DNA of 64,000 nt from Corynebacterium silvaticum (GCF_004382825.2 NZ_SDQO02000003.1:186001-250000); one strand, 5' to 3'. Shown: positions 1 to 9,021, counted from the stretch's first letter. Translations and numbers: made by a program. The notes: a model not told the origin generated them from the sequence alone.

Positions 1-36
1 AAGCAGCTCGTCGGCACCAAAGGTAAAGGGATAACC

Positions 37-303
37 GTGGGCTCTCTTGAAACTTTCCTGCTCAACGTGGGTGCAGACCAAGAGCTGATCAATTTTCTCC
101 ACGGCAAGGGCACGGGATTGCTCAGCCGTGCGATCAATCTGCTGGCAAGTTTTTTCGGCGAGGGATTCACCCGCGCCAGGGCTTTCTTCCAGGCCGTATT
201 TAACTTAGATTCCGCGTCGACAGAGGGGCTCGGCTCCGGGAGTCCACGGCCTTTCCTACACCAAGCAAGCAGACACGAAACAATAAAGGAATTCTTTTTA
301 TGA
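37..303 (+). CDS. small amphipathic peptide, unknown function
   Basis: Predicted 88-residue peptide. The GTG start follows a good ribosome site (AAAGGG, six bases upstream), although the frame stays open to the window edge. Residues 1-57 are glycine- and phenylalanine-rich and would form amphipathic helices without a signal peptide, which recalls the short corynebacterial porins PorA and PorH. I cannot match it to either, so this is only a resemblance. The last 30 residues look like a different composition, so the gene may be frameshifted near 225. Its TGA overlaps the ATG of the next gene (ATGA), suggesting coupled translation. Confidence 0.5.
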   Translation: MGSLETFLLNVGADQELINFLHGKGTGLLSRAINLLASFFGEGFTRARAFFQAVFNLDSASTEGLGSGSPRPFLHQASRHETIKEFFL

Positions 304-548
304 GTAACACAGCTATCGTCGCCGCCGAAGCCGCCGCCAGCGCAGCAACAGAAGTAAAACAGGGCTTTTATAAGTTCTTTGAGATTGTCTTTAAGAACCT
401 CGCGGTGGTTAATGAATTCATCGCCCGTGGTTTTGGGTCTTCCATTGCGGATGAAAAGAATGCCAAGGGCTTCTCCTCGGTTTTCCGCACTTTCCACACC
501 TGGCTCACCACTGGATCTTCTGCTCCAGCACCCAAGCCAAAGGTGTAA
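300..548 (+). CDS. small helical peptide, unknown function
   Basis: Predicted 82-residue protein with no signal peptide. It has an alanine-rich N-terminus, a central aromatic and basic helix (around residues 20-45) and a proline/lysine tail. The ATG overlaps the stop of the upstream small gene and has AAAGGA eight to nine bases upstream. The tandem pair of short amphipathic genes would fit a two-component mycomembrane channel such as PorA/PorH, but no diagnostic residue supports that. A strong hairpin follows directly. Confidence 0.55.
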   Translation: MSNTAIVAAEAAASAATEVKQGFYKFFEIVFKNLAVVNEFIARGFGSSIADEKNAKGFSSVFRTFHTWLTTGSSAPAPKPKV

Positions 549-552
549 TGAC

Positions 553-588
553 ATATGGGGCGGCTTCAGTCAGAAGCTCGCCCCATAT
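553..588. terminator. bidirectional hairpin terminator between small peptide gene and purA
   Basis: Outer 10-bp arms ATATGGGGCG (553-562) and CGCCCCATAT (579-588) enclose a second 5-bp stem GCTTC/GAAGC. It lies between two converging genes and abuts the purA stop codon at 591, so it probably ends both transcripts. Confidence 0.8.
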
Positions 589-590
589 CT

Positions 591-1877
591 TTATGCCATA
601 ACGTCGTGGCAAACAATCGTCTGGTCGCGTCCTGGCCCGACTCCGATGTAGGAAATACGGCAGCCAGATAGCTCTTCCAGCCGGCGCACATATGACTGCG
701 CCTTTTCTGGCAGCTCCTCGAACGTGGTGCAGCCGGTGATGTCTTCGTCCCACGCCGGCATGGTCTCATAAATCGGTACTGCGTGGTGGAACTTGGATTG
801 CGTCATCGGCATTTCATCGTGGCGCTCCCCGTCAACGTCGTAAGCAACGCAAATAGGAATTTCTCCGATGCCGGTTAGCACGTCCAGCTTGGTCAGGAAG
901 AGATCGGTGAAACCGTTCACGCGAGATGCATAGCGTGCAATCACGGAATCGTACCAGCCACAACGGCGCTTCCGGCCGGTGTTCACTCCGACTTCGCCGC
1001 CTGTGGTCTGCAGGAACTCGCCCCATTTATCAAACAGCTCTGTGGGGAATGGTCCGGCACCCACACGGGTGGTGTACGCCTTGATGATGCCCAGGGAGCT
1101 GGTGATCTTGGTGGGCCCGATGCCTGCACCTACACATGCGCCACCCGCGGTGGGGTTGGAAGAGGTAACAAACGGATACGTGCCGTGGTCGACGTCCAGC
1201 ATGGTGGCCTGGCCACCCTCCATGAGGACGTTCTTGCCTGCGTCGAGAGCCTCGTTGAGTACGAGTTCAGACTCGATGACCATGGGGCGCAGTCTTTCTG
1301 CGTAGCCCAGGAAGTACTGAACTATTTCTTCTGCGACGATGGCCTTGCGGTTGTACATCTTGACCAGGGTCTGGTTCTTTACGTCGAGTGCGGACTCGAT
1401 CTTCTGGCGCAAGATGGACTCGTCAAAGACATCTTGCACGCGGATGCCTATGCGTGAGACTTTATCCGCATAGGCCGGCCCGATACCGCGACCAGTGGTG
1501 CCGATGGCACGCTTGCCCAGGAATCGCTCCTGAACCCGGTCGAGAACCTGGTGGTAGGGGGCCACAAGGTGAGCATTGGCGGAAACTTTGAGTCGTGATG
1601 CGTTGGCACCGCGAGATTCAAGCCCGTCGATTTCGTCGAAAAGCGCTTCAAGATTGATCACCACGCCGTTTCCCAGAATGGGGGTGGCGTTTTCCGAGAG
1701 AACACCAGCGGGCAGGAGCTTAAGCTCGTACTTTTCTCCACCGACTACCACTGTGTGACCTGCGTTGTTGCCGCCGTTGGGCTTGACCACGTAGTCAACC
1801 TGGCCGCCCAGGATGTCGGTTGCTTTGCCTTTGCCTTCGTCGCCCCATTGGGCACCGACGATCACGATTGCTGCCAT
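591..1877 (-). CDS. purA: adenylosuccinate synthetase PurA
   Basis: Cytoplasmic enzyme that joins IMP and aspartate using GTP to give adenylosuccinate, the first committed step to AMP. The 428 residues match the usual length. The N-terminal [11 protein letters not shown] loop, NNAGHT, the [10 protein letters not shown] segment and the [13 protein letters not shown] nucleotide-binding region are all present. The ATG at 1877 has AAGGA upstream. It is transcribed away from the unknown gene at 1958, with about 80 bp of shared promoter space. It is intact and I have no doubt about the assignment. Confidence 0.98.
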   Translation of the reverse strand: MAAIVIVGAQWGDEGKGKATDILGGQVDYVVKPNGGNNAGHTVVVGGEKYELKLLPAGVLSENATPILGNGVVINLEALFDEIDGLESRGANASRLKVSANAHLVAPYHQVLDRVQERFLGKRAIGTTGRGIGPAYADKVSRIGIRVQDVFDESILRQKIESALDVKNQTLVKMYNRKAIVAEEIVQYFLGYAERLRPMVIESELVLNEALDAGKNVLMEGGQATMLDVDHGTYPFVTSSNPTAGGACVGAGIGPTKITSSLGIIKAYTTRVGAGPFPTELFDKWGEFLQTTGGEVGVNTGRKRRCGWYDSVIARYASRVNGFTDLFLTKLDVLTGIGEIPICVAYDVDGERHDEMPMTQSKFHHAVPIYETMPAWDEDITGCTTFEELPEKAQSYVRRLEELSGCRISYIGVGPGRDQTIVCHDVMA

Positions 1878-1957
1878 GATTTACACGTCCTTGACTTTAG
1901 AATGCTCACAGACGTTTCATCATTGTACATACAAGCTCGTTTTCTGCCCTCCTCACC

Positions 1958-2812
1958 ATGACAGATCACACACTTCCCAGAATTATTATCGCCTGCTGCG
2001 GCACTCCGCCCCCGAGCATTTCCGCCGACCGAATAGAACAGCTTTCGGCTATCCCTACCCGTAAGGAGCTGCGCTTTCTCGACCAAGAAGCCGCTGCGAT
2101 CCTGCCGGAAGACCCCACGCCTTCCCTCGCTGAGATAGCGGCCATGCCCGATGTCCCGCATTTGGGGTCTCCTCAGTATGCGCCGCAACAGGTGGATCGC
2201 CCGTTACGCGTGGTGGTGATGGGTTCCGACGCCGCCCTCTCCGCCGTCATCACGCGCCTGATGCGCGCCGACACCCTGTGGGTCGAGGTCGCCTTTGTCC
2301 CCACCGAACAGGACTCGCGTGTGGCGCACCTCTGGCAGCTCCCCTCTGATCCCTTGGCCTTCGCGCTTTCGGGCGCAGTTCGCCCCAAGCCACTCTTGCG
2401 TGACGACGCCGGCATCGTCGTCGCAGGCATCGCCACGGTCACTGCGTGGGACGCGGGAGAGATTACCGGGGAGATCATCGTGGATGACCACGTGCTGATT
2501 CACCACCAAGGCAAGCGAAAAGCACCCCGCCGAGGCGTCTTCGGGGCACAACTCACCTCTACGTTGGATGCTCCCGGCGCGCAAGGGAACGTGATCGTGA
2601 CTCCGCTGCGAGAGCCGGAGGTCAGTAGTTTCGTCGCAAAGCTAGGAAAGCGCGAGTTCGGGCTTATCGACGAAGACACCTGGCTGGGACGAGCCTTGCA
2701 GGGCGGCGGCATCGATTTCCGGGTTGAGGTCGATGGGGTTTCGCGGAAGCGGCCGGTAGATCGGGTGACGTTTTATCGACATCTGCGGGATCTGCAGTCG
2801 GTGCGCCCCTAA
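1958..2812 (+). CDS. conserved corynebacterial protein of unknown function
   Basis: Predicted 284-residue soluble protein with no signal peptide or membrane segment. A VVVMGSDAALSAVITRL stretch near residue 85 resembles the glycine-containing strand-loop-helix of nucleotide or lipid kinases, and the C-terminal half is beta-rich. A distant relation to diacylglycerol-kinase-like folds is possible but not shown. No clear ribosome site precedes the ATG, so it may be leaderless. It is divergent from purA and ends against the 3' end of the first FUSC gene. Confidence 0.8.
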   Translation: MTDHTLPRIIIACCGTPPPSISADRIEQLSAIPTRKELRFLDQEAAAILPEDPTPSLAEIAAMPDVPHLGSPQYAPQQVDRPLRVVVMGSDAALSAVITRLMRADTLWVEVAFVPTEQDSRVAHLWQLPSDPLAFALSGAVRPKPLLRDDAGIVVAGIATVTAWDAGEITGEIIVDDHVLIHHQGKRKAPRRGVFGAQLTSTLDAPGAQGNVIVTPLREPEVSSFVAKLGKREFGLIDEDTWLGRALQGGGIDFRVEVDGVSRKRPVDRVTFYRHLRDLQSVRP

Positions 2813-3913
2813 TCATTCTTCCCACAGCTCGGGCGGGTATGCCGGGGTGGATGATGTCGGGGCGAGGACGGCGACGGCAGATTCACGGGACAACCCGCAG
2901 ACCTGCAGCAAATCCACGATGATAGAACGCGATTGCGCGAGGACCACCTGGGCGGAGAGCACCCCGGAGTCGGCTATGTCGGGAGTGCAGCGGCCGCCGA
3001 GAAAGCGCAAGCGTCGGACGAGCTCGGGAATCTCGGCTAGGTTGTCGTTGGAGCTGGCTATGCCCTCCACAATGTCCGCCAGTTCTTCGATGATCGTAAG
3101 CTGTTCTGCGGTGACAGTGTCGTGGTCTTCCACCAGGATCTGCGCACGGCGCGCGAGCACTCGGGTGTTACGGATGGCGTTATCCACCGGTGCAAGGATG
3201 CGGACAAAGGATCGGACACGATGCCGCGAGGCCCAGAGCAGCGGAGACACGGTGCTTTCCTCCTGACCAGACTTGGCGGCTTCGAGCATCGCGTTGATAG
3301 AGACTTGCGATCCCCTAGCCCGCTCCAGCTCTTCCCGGATGATGTCGGGGTCTGCGGTCTTAAGGCCCACGGCGACATGCTTGAGGACCGTGCTGGCGAG
3401 CCGGAGCACCGCGGAGACTTCACGACGTCCCTCCGCGAGCGGGGAGTGCGGCAGCAGCGCCATAACGACGATGCCCGTGATACAGCCGAGGAAAGCGTCG
3501 ATCATGCGATCCGGCCCCGCAGAGGTCCCCGGAGGCATGATTGTGGCGATCAGAATCGAGCCAATGGCTACCTGATTGATCAAGAGTTGGCTCTTGGACA
3601 GGAAGGTGGCCACAAACAGCGAGACAAAGATCTCGAGCGGCATCTGCCAGTGTCCCACGCCAATTCCCATGATGAGGAGATCGCCAAGCCCCACGCCGAT
3701 GGAACAGCCAATGGAGAGTTCTATCGCCTTTTTAATTCTGTTTCCGCTGGTCAGGCCAAGGATGATGATAGCTGCCATCGGTGCGAAGAAAGGTTTGTCA
3801 TGCCCAATAAGGTTGCGGGCGATCCAAAAAGCGATGCCTGCCGCGAGCGACATCTGAACAATAGATAGGAAACTTCGTCTGAGCCTTAGCACCCTCTCCT
3901 TGATATCCAGCAT
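2813..3913 (-). CDS. FUSC-family inner membrane transporter, copy 1
   Basis: Predicted 366-residue membrane protein. Residues 15-170 hold about six hydrophobic segments with the PFFAPMAA and IATIMPPGTS stretches typical of the FUSC/aromatic acid exporter-like fold. The C-terminal 190 residues form a soluble helical domain. Related proteins export small aromatic or other organic molecules; the substrate here is unknown. It is paralogous to the gene at 5158-6312, with conserved PPGTS, DRM and SPL..GRRE blocks. The ATG at 3913 lacks a clear ribosome site, so the start is uncertain by a few codons. Confidence 0.88.
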   Translation of the reverse strand: MLDIKERVLRLRRSFLSIVQMSLAAGIAFWIARNLIGHDKPFFAPMAAIIILGLTSGNRIKKAIELSIGCSIGVGLGDLLIMGIGVGHWQMPLEIFVSLFVATFLSKSQLLINQVAIGSILIATIMPPGTSAGPDRMIDAFLGCITGIVVMALLPHSPLAEGRREVSAVLRLASTVLKHVAVGLKTADPDIIREELERARGSQVSINAMLEAAKSGQEESTVSPLLWASRHRVRSFVRILAPVDNAIRNTRVLARRAQILVEDHDTVTAEQLTIIEELADIVEGIASSNDNLAEIPELVRRLRFLGGRCTPDIADSGVLSAQVVLAQSRSIIVDLLQVCGLSRESAVAVLAPTSSTPAYPPELWEE

Positions 3914-4046
3914 GTTTGCCAGCTTAGTTGATTCTCATTGCATAAGTATTTATTATTTTCCGCCCCCACCTGAGGGAAAAAACTCATCTACCTTCCAACC
4001 CAAAATAAATTCATAATGCAATTTGCAATCAACCGGAAGGAAACCG

Positions 4047-5144
4047 ATGCACCTCAAACGCAAATTAGCGACGGTGCTTGTAGTCGCAGCCCTCTTGCCT
4101 CTCCCCGTGGCAAGCGCCCAAGACTCTCCCTCAGTTCCCGCAGCTGTTGATCAGGGAGACCGGCTACTGATTCAAAAAACCGCCAACATGCTTGGCGTAT
4201 GCACTGTGGGCTACGTAGACACCGAGAACAATCGCGTGTGGACCGATGCTCACTGCGGCAACGATGGCGCCGAGGTATATGACGAATACCAGCAGACCAT
4301 CGGCACCCTGCGCCATGTCTACCCAAACGAGTGGGCAACACTGAGCAACAACACAGACATGCAGTGGAGCGTCAATAGCCGCGCATCTGACCTGGCTTAC
4401 GTGGAGATTTCCGATCCTAACGTCCTCGGAAAGAACTACTTCTCCCAGGACGCAGTTGCTGAGCCAGAGGTCGGCGACGTCCTTTGCGCCTACGGCAGCC
4501 GCACCCAGCGCATTGCGTGCTCCCCCATCACCAATATCAGCGGACCGGTGGTCATCACCGGTAACATCGGATCCGACCACGGCGATTCGGGCGGACCTGC
4601 ATGGGTAGAGGGCAAGGGCTACATCGGCCAGCTTCTCGGAGCAGACCACGTCTGGCGCTCGGACAAGGGTGAAGTAACCACCACCGTTTTCCGCAAGATC
4701 GGCACCAATGACCTGCGCAATCCCCTCGACTTGCGCCAGCAGCTGCCGTACTACGACCTAGACTTTGACCGCCTCCGCCACCCAGAGGTAACCACCACGG
4801 GGAACAGCGATCAGATCCTCCGCGAAAAGGCAGAGCGCGACCGCGCCGAGCGCGACCGCGTTGCACGTGCGATGATGGGCGATCTGGATTCGCGTCTAGG
4901 CCGTGCACGTGAAGACGAGCGCACGCTTGAGCACCGCACCAACGAGTTGGAGAATGAGGTAAACGGCGAGTCCAACCGTGAGCGCCGCGAGGAGCTAGAG
5001 CGTGACCTGGAGAATGCTAAGGCTACGCGCGACGTGCTGAAGGAGCAGAAGGAAGCGCTAGAGCGCACCGAGAAGCAGCGTTCCACCAACAACGCAGATT
5101 CTCAGGGCTCTTCCGGCGGATTCTTCAAGTTCTTCCGTCGCTAG
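4047..5144 (+). CDS. secreted trypsin-like serine protease with coiled-coil tail
   Basis: Predicted 365-residue exported protein. A signal peptide ends near VASAQ (about residue 25). A chymotrypsin-fold domain follows, with likely catalytic His69 (TDAHCG), Asp115 (SDLAYVEI) and Ser181 (GDSGGP). Residues 245-345 are a highly charged coiled coil rich in Arg and Glu, and the chain ends in Gly-Phe-Phe-Lys-Phe-Phe-Arg-Arg. I chose the ATG at 4047 because AAGGA lies just upstream and the signal peptide then begins with a normal basic N-terminus. The coiled coil is unusual for this protease family and may tether the enzyme to the envelope. It sits between two FUSC genes of opposite orientation. Confidence 0.88.
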   Translation: MHLKRKLATVLVVAALLPLPVASAQDSPSVPAAVDQGDRLLIQKTANMLGVCTVGYVDTENNRVWTDAHCGNDGAEVYDEYQQTIGTLRHVYPNEWATLSNNTDMQWSVNSRASDLAYVEISDPNVLGKNYFSQDAVAEPEVGDVLCAYGSRTQRIACSPITNISGPVVITGNIGSDHGDSGGPAWVEGKGYIGQLLGADHVWRSDKGEVTTTVFRKIGTNDLRNPLDLRQQLPYYDLDFDRLRHPEVTTTGNSDQILREKAERDRAERDRVARAMMGDLDSRLGRAREDERTLEHRTNELENEVNGESNRERREELERDLENAKATRDVLKEQKEALERTEKQRSTNNADSQGSSGGFFKFFRR

Positions 5145-5157
5145 AAGCAGCCGAGAA

Positions 5158-6312
5158 TCATTCACCATCGTTCCAGATTTTCCTCACTGTGGCTGGGTGT
5201 TCCGAGGTAGGGGCGAGAACTTCTACCGCGGAGCGCCTGGACTGGCCACATATTTGGAGCAGATCCACGGTCAATGATCGGGTCTGTGCCAACACGGCCT
5301 GAGCGGAGAGCACTCTCCCCTCGGCCACATCTAAGCCCGAGCGTGCGCCGGCGTCCTTGAGGATGCCGACCAGCTTGGGCACTTCTGCGTTTTCAGAGAC
5401 TTCCGTGTTTCCAAAGTAGAGATTCGAGAGCCGTTCAGACACACAAGCCAGGGTCTCTATCAGATCGATCTGTTGCGCGGACACCTCATCTTGGTCTTCG
5501 CAGATCACCAGCGCCCGGCGCGCGAGCACACGCGTATTGCGCATCGCGTTGTCCACGGGGTTGAGAATCCTCATCATCGAACGGATCCGGCGGCGTTGCG
5601 CCCAGAGCAGTGGCGACGCCTGGATTGTCTCCTTGCCCATGTTGGCAGCGGCGATCATCTGGTTGATCTGCCCTTGGGTGCCACGCGCTAGGATAAGGGC
5701 ATCAGCGATAGCGTCAGCGTCGCCCATGCGCAGCGCACTGGCAACCTTGCGCTGGACAACAGCCACCACGCCAAGAATATTTGCGATTTCCCGCCTGCCC
5801 GAGCGTAAGGGAGAGTCCGGAATGAGCGCTATAACCGCGATCCCCACCAGGCCGCCCACCAGCGCGTCGAGCATGCGGTCAGTGCCTCCCGAGGTACCCG
5901 GCGGGAGAATCGTTGCAATCAGGACTGCTGCGAACGACGCCTGATTAGCCACCAGCACCCCCTTGTCCGCGACAGTGCCCAGCACAATGGAAAGAGCCAC
6001 TGCGACCGAGATCTGCCAGACCCCAGAACCGACAAGGGCGATGAGGACGTCGCCAAGCCCCACGCCGATGCTCACCCCCAGGACGAGTTCAAAGGAACGG
6101 CGGAATCGTTCTCCGCCTGTTGTGCTCAGCACAATCACCGTGGCCATCGGAGCGAAAAAGGGCTGTTCATGGCCAAAAAGGTGCAGACCCACCCAGTAGG
6201 ATAACCCCGCCGCAAGCCCCGCCTGGATCACATAAATCCAATTAGAGCGCAGCCGCATCAGCCCCTGATGGAATCTGTTCATCCGTTGTGTCTGTGACCA
6301 CGTAGGTGCCAT
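5158..6312 (-). CDS. FUSC-family inner membrane transporter, copy 2
   Basis: Predicted 384-residue paralogue of the 2813-3913 product. It has the same arrangement: N-terminal membrane block with PFFAPMA and IATILPPGTSGG, then a soluble helical C-terminal domain ending in an LAPTSEHPA segment shared with copy 1 (LAPTSSTPA). The ATG at 6312 has GAGG upstream. Its stop is 13 bases beyond the end of the converging protease gene. The two copies may export different substrates or form a hetero-oligomer; the sequence does not decide this. Confidence 0.88.
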   Translation of the reverse strand: MAPTWSQTQRMNRFHQGLMRLRSNWIYVIQAGLAAGLSYWVGLHLFGHEQPFFAPMATVIVLSTTGGERFRRSFELVLGVSIGVGLGDVLIALVGSGVWQISVAVALSIVLGTVADKGVLVANQASFAAVLIATILPPGTSGGTDRMLDALVGGLVGIAVIALIPDSPLRSGRREIANILGVVAVVQRKVASALRMGDADAIADALILARGTQGQINQMIAAANMGKETIQASPLLWAQRRRIRSMMRILNPVDNAMRNTRVLARRALVICEDQDEVSAQQIDLIETLACVSERLSNLYFGNTEVSENAEVPKLVGILKDAGARSGLDVAEGRVLSAQAVLAQTRSLTVDLLQICGQSRRSAVEVLAPTSEHPATVRKIWNDGE

Positions 6313-6347
6313 AAGTTCCTCAATCTACTCTGTTACCTGAGTAAATC

Positions 6348-7016
6348 TTAGTCGCCCTGAATTTCTATGCGGTCGTACAGCCGCATCGCCGCATAAAGAA
6401 CCACACACGCAAGGGGCACGCTGACCCATGCTGGCGGTGCAGATTCCCAGATTGCGGTGAGCTGTATCAAGAGAAAAACTGCGCATCCTACACCGGCTGC
6501 AGCAACCATTCGCTGCCAGATCACAGCCGCACCGGTAATCACCGCAAGCACAAGCGTCATCTGCATAAACCATTCGCTGCTTCTGCTTGCAGACAATGCG
6601 GCTTCCCCAAAAATCAGGTTGGTTGCGACCCACACTATCAACGTTCCTAGCGTTACGACGCCCACCGAAAGCGCATAATAACTGAATACCTTGGAGCTAA
6701 TGTATGCACGACGCGACACATTCCGGCTCAGCACAAGGACGGCTTCCCCACCGCTAAGGCCTCCGCTTATTCCGTGAGCGGACACGATAATAATAGTGAT
6801 GCTGATGACTTGGTGTAAGTTTTTCTCCCATTGCGCATACGAGTCCCGCCACGTGGGCTCAGGCATCGACAAGCTCTGAATTATGTCGGGCATAAACCAT
6901 GCAGTGACTGGAGAAGCTACAGCAAGAAAGAGTCCCAGCCCTAACACAATGTGGCTGCTAGGAATCGACATTATTCTTCGCAGTTCGTAGGCCCATAAGA
7001 CTTTATTGCCGTTCAA
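6348..7016 (-). CDS. ABC-2 type permease subunit of PadR-controlled exporter
   Basis: Integral membrane protein of about 222 residues with six likely helices, matching ABC-2 permeases. It is the last gene of a tightly packed operon and overlaps the ATPase gene. The start is uncertain: a TTG at 7016, preceded by GAGG, gives a short natural N-terminus, while an in-frame ATG at 7037 would lie deeper inside the ATPase gene. With the ATPase it should form a drug, lipid or peptide exporter; the substrate cannot be read from the sequence. Confidence 0.85.
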   Translation of the reverse strand: MNGNKVLWAYELRRIMSIPSSHIVLGLGLFLAVASPVTAWFMPDIIQSLSMPEPTWRDSYAQWEKNLHQVISITIIIVSAHGISGGLSGGEAVLVLSRNVSRRAYISSKVFSYYALSVGVVTLGTLIVWVATNLIFGEAALSASRSSEWFMQMTLVLAVITGAAVIWQRMVAAAGVGCAVFLLIQLTAIWESAPPAWVSVPLACVVLYAAMRLYDRIEIQGD

Positions 7017-7818
7017 GGCACACCGCCTCATAAACATCCTGCAAGGTAGATGTTTCGATTGTCACTGGTACTCCCCATTGGGCTTGCAAGGCAGCACGCA
7101 AGGCCTCGTCTCCGGGGAGTCGGAGGTATGTGTTGGCAGACCGGTGTGCTGCTAACACATCTTGTATCTCCCCCTCAAGCACAAGTTTTCCCTTATGCAG
7201 CAGGCCTACGTGGTCGCACACGTTTTGGACGTCGGCAAGCAAGTGCGAAGTAAAAAGGACTGTGGTCTGCCCGCGCAGTTGCTTGATGATAGCTAAAACA
7301 TCAGCACGCCCTAGTGGGTCGAGCGCGCTCGTGGGCTCGTCCAACACGAGTAATCGCGGTGCGCCTATCAGGCTGGCAGCGATGCCCAGACGCTGCACCA
7401 TTCCTCGCGAAAAACCTCCCACGGTGCTTCTGGCCCCTGCCAGCCCAACAAGGTCTAACAGATCGTGTGCTCGATCAGCCACCTGATCTGATTCCACTCC
7501 AGACACCCGGCCTAAATATATGAGCGCATCTATGGGTTTCATCCACGCGGCAAAGCGGGGAACATCTGGCAAATAAGCTATCTGATTACTGGGCTCTGGT
7601 GGCAATGTCCCTCGAGGCAGTCCGAGTACTGTTGCACTTCCCGAGGTAGCAGCAGCAAAGCCCAGCAGAATCCTGATAGTTGTGGTCTTTCCCGCACCAT
7701 TCGAGCCGATAAACCCATATATAGAGCCTTCAGGAACGTTCATGGAAAGATTATCCACAACGACTACATCGCCATAACGCTTGCTCAGATTCTGCGTTTG
7801 CACAGCTAACACGGTCAT
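7003..7818 (-). CDS. ABC transporter ATP-binding protein
   Basis: Predicted 271-residue ATPase. Walker A GSNGAGKT (near residue 40), a signature-like FSRGMVQRLG, Walker B LLVLDEPTSALD and the switch histidine in LFTSHLL are all visible. The family energises ABC-2 exporters. Its ATG overlaps the upstream small membrane protein stop (ATGA), and its end overlaps the permease start, so the genes are probably translated together. Confidence 0.95.
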   Translation of the reverse strand: MTVLAVQTQNLSKRYGDVVVVDNLSMNVPEGSIYGFIGSNGAGKTTTIRILLGFAAATSGSATVLGLPRGTLPPEPSNQIAYLPDVPRFAAWMKPIDALIYLGRVSGVESDQVADRAHDLLDLVGLAGARSTVGGFSRGMVQRLGIAASLIGAPRLLVLDEPTSALDPLGRADVLAIIKQLRGQTTVLFTSHLLADVQNVCDHVGLLHKGKLVLEGEIQDVLAAHRSANTYLRLPGDEALRAALQAQWGVPVTIETSTLQDVYEAVCLERQ

Positions 7819-8087
7819 AGAGCATCCCCATAAAGCTGTTCAATCGTTTTTGCGCCTTTAGTGGGCTGCGTTCGTTCCGGTTGATCGCGATGCTTCCGGT
7901 CCCGGAAATACACGACCAAAAACACAATGCTTCCCACCGTTTGTCCCACCAAGATCGCTACTATCCATACCCACCGGGGCTGTTCAGCTAATCGCCGATC
8001 CCCGAGCCGCACAACATATAAAAGCGCCGTTACTGTCAGAGCTCCTTGCAGCGCGATCAACCACCACAAAGGTGCGAACTCACTCAT
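7815..8087 (-). CDS. small PLDc_N-like membrane protein
   Basis: Predicted 90-residue protein with two hydrophobic helices (about residues 8-25 and 40-60) separated by a short basic loop with an RWVW motif. The pattern fits the PLDc_N domain found in small membrane partners of ABC transporters. Overlaps at both ends (8 bp with the upstream gene, ATGA with the ATPase) place it firmly in the padR operon. It may be an accessory subunit of the exporter. Confidence 0.8.
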   Translation of the reverse strand: MSEFAPLWWLIALQGALTVTALLYVVRLGDRRLAEQPRWVWIVAILVGQTVGSIVFLVVYFRDRKHRDQPERTQPTKGAKTIEQLYGDAL

Positions 8088-8646
8088 TGTCCTTTGCCCT
8101 CAACGTTGCATCCAGGTTGAGCAGCGCGGATTTGACGGTGGTCACTACCACGGCGGTAGTGACCACGGGAAAGCTCAGAACAGCGATCGTGGAAAGCGGC
8201 CGCGAATCAGCTTTGATCGCACATATGTCTAGGAACGCCATAGTTTGCACCCCCAGGGTTTGCGCTTTTACGGTCACGTCTTTATCGGCGCTCCACAACG
8301 CCATTGCCCCACTCAGCGCGGTATAAGGCACAAGTTTTTGTTTACTGGCGACGCAAGCCGTCAGCGCCACAACGCCGGTGCCGATAAAGGGCATGTACTT
8401 CAGGGCTTTGAGCGTTTGCGACGGCACATACTCCTGCAAATCCGGCAGCGAATCATCCGGTCGCACTAGCCCCAACTTGACGGCAAGCGCCCCTACATTG
8501 AGATCCCATCCAATTCCCAATGATCGCGGCACAAAAAGAGCCGGGTTCTCTGGCTCGAAGATTTTAAATTGCGTCTGCGGAGAATGCACTGCGACGCCAA
8601 AAATCTTTATGGTTCCGTCTTGTTTTCGTTCATAAAAGCTGGTCAT
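8080..8646 (-). CDS. DUF5808-like membrane protein
   Basis: Predicted 188-residue protein. The N-terminal part contains LFVPRSLGIGWDLNVGALAV, resembling the DUF5808 signature seen in genes beside PadR regulators. The C-terminal half has two or three hydrophobic helices. I chose the ATG at 8646 because it overlaps the padR stop as ATGA and removes an implausible N-terminal extension. Its function is unknown; context links it to the exporter that follows. Confidence 0.8.
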   Translation of the reverse strand: MTSFYERKQDGTIKIFGVAVHSPQTQFKIFEPENPALFVPRSLGIGWDLNVGALAVKLGLVRPDDSLPDLQEYVPSQTLKALKYMPFIGTGVVALTACVASKQKLVPYTALSGAMALWSADKDVTVKAQTLGVQTMAFLDICAIKADSRPLSTIAVLSFPVVTTAVVVTTVKSALLNLDATLRAKDNE

Positions 8647-8957
8647 TTCCCAATCCCTTCCAGGTGTTCGTTGACAAATACGGACAGTGCGCGCCATTCC
8701 TGCGCCAGTTCTGTTATGCGCTGGCTCCCCTTCTCTGTGACCGAATAGATCTTGCGAGGTGGCCCCGAAGGCGATTCCTCCCAATGGCTACCGATCCACG
8801 CGTGCTTTTTCATTCGGGTTAGCAGTGGGTAAAGAGTTCCCGAAGAGACCTCCATCCCCAGATGCTCAATGAGCGCACCACCATAGGTGGGTTCCTTTTC
8901 CAAGGCCGCCAAAACGATCAGTTCCAGTACGCCTTTTCTTAATTGTGATTCCGCCAT
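8643..8957 (-). CDS. PadR-family transcriptional repressor
   Basis: Predicted 104-residue winged-helix protein. The PadR core is clear: LRKGVLELIVLAALE, the TYGGALIEHLG segment, SSGTLYPLLTRMKKHAWI recognition region and PPRKIYSVTEKG wing. The ATG at 8957 follows AAGGTGAG. PadR proteins usually repress their own operon and a linked exporter and are released by phenolic compounds or drugs. Here it is the first of five overlapping genes and has a perfect palindrome just upstream, so self-repression is likely. Confidence 0.93.
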   Translation of the reverse strand: MAESQLRKGVLELIVLAALEKEPTYGGALIEHLGMEVSSGTLYPLLTRMKKHAWIGSHWEESPSGPPRKIYSVTEKGSQRITELAQEWRALSVFVNEHLEGIGK

Positions 8958-8980
8958 CTCACCTTCTATGTGTCGCCTAT

Positions 8981-8999
8981 TACTATGCAATACATAGTA
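8981..8999. promoter_or_regulatory. probable PadR operator
   Basis: A perfect 7-bp inverted repeat, TACTATG-N5-CATAGTA, lies 24 bp upstream of the padR start. PadR dimers typically bind ATG/CAT-containing dyads of this kind. The position would block transcription of the whole padR-exporter operon. Confidence 0.75.
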
Positions 9000-9021
9000 G
9001 ACAGGTTGTGCAGACATGCAC

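Noticed and set aside
3122..3868. 248-codon frame opposite the first FUSC gene
   Set aside because: A shadow of the real membrane protein gene, rich in His, Arg and Asp as expected for antisense of hydrophobic codons.
3914..4046. Possible Fur/DtxR-type metal box between FUSC copy 1 and the protease gene
   Set aside because: The AT-rich sequence around 3930-3950 matches neither the DtxR nor the Zur consensus well enough.
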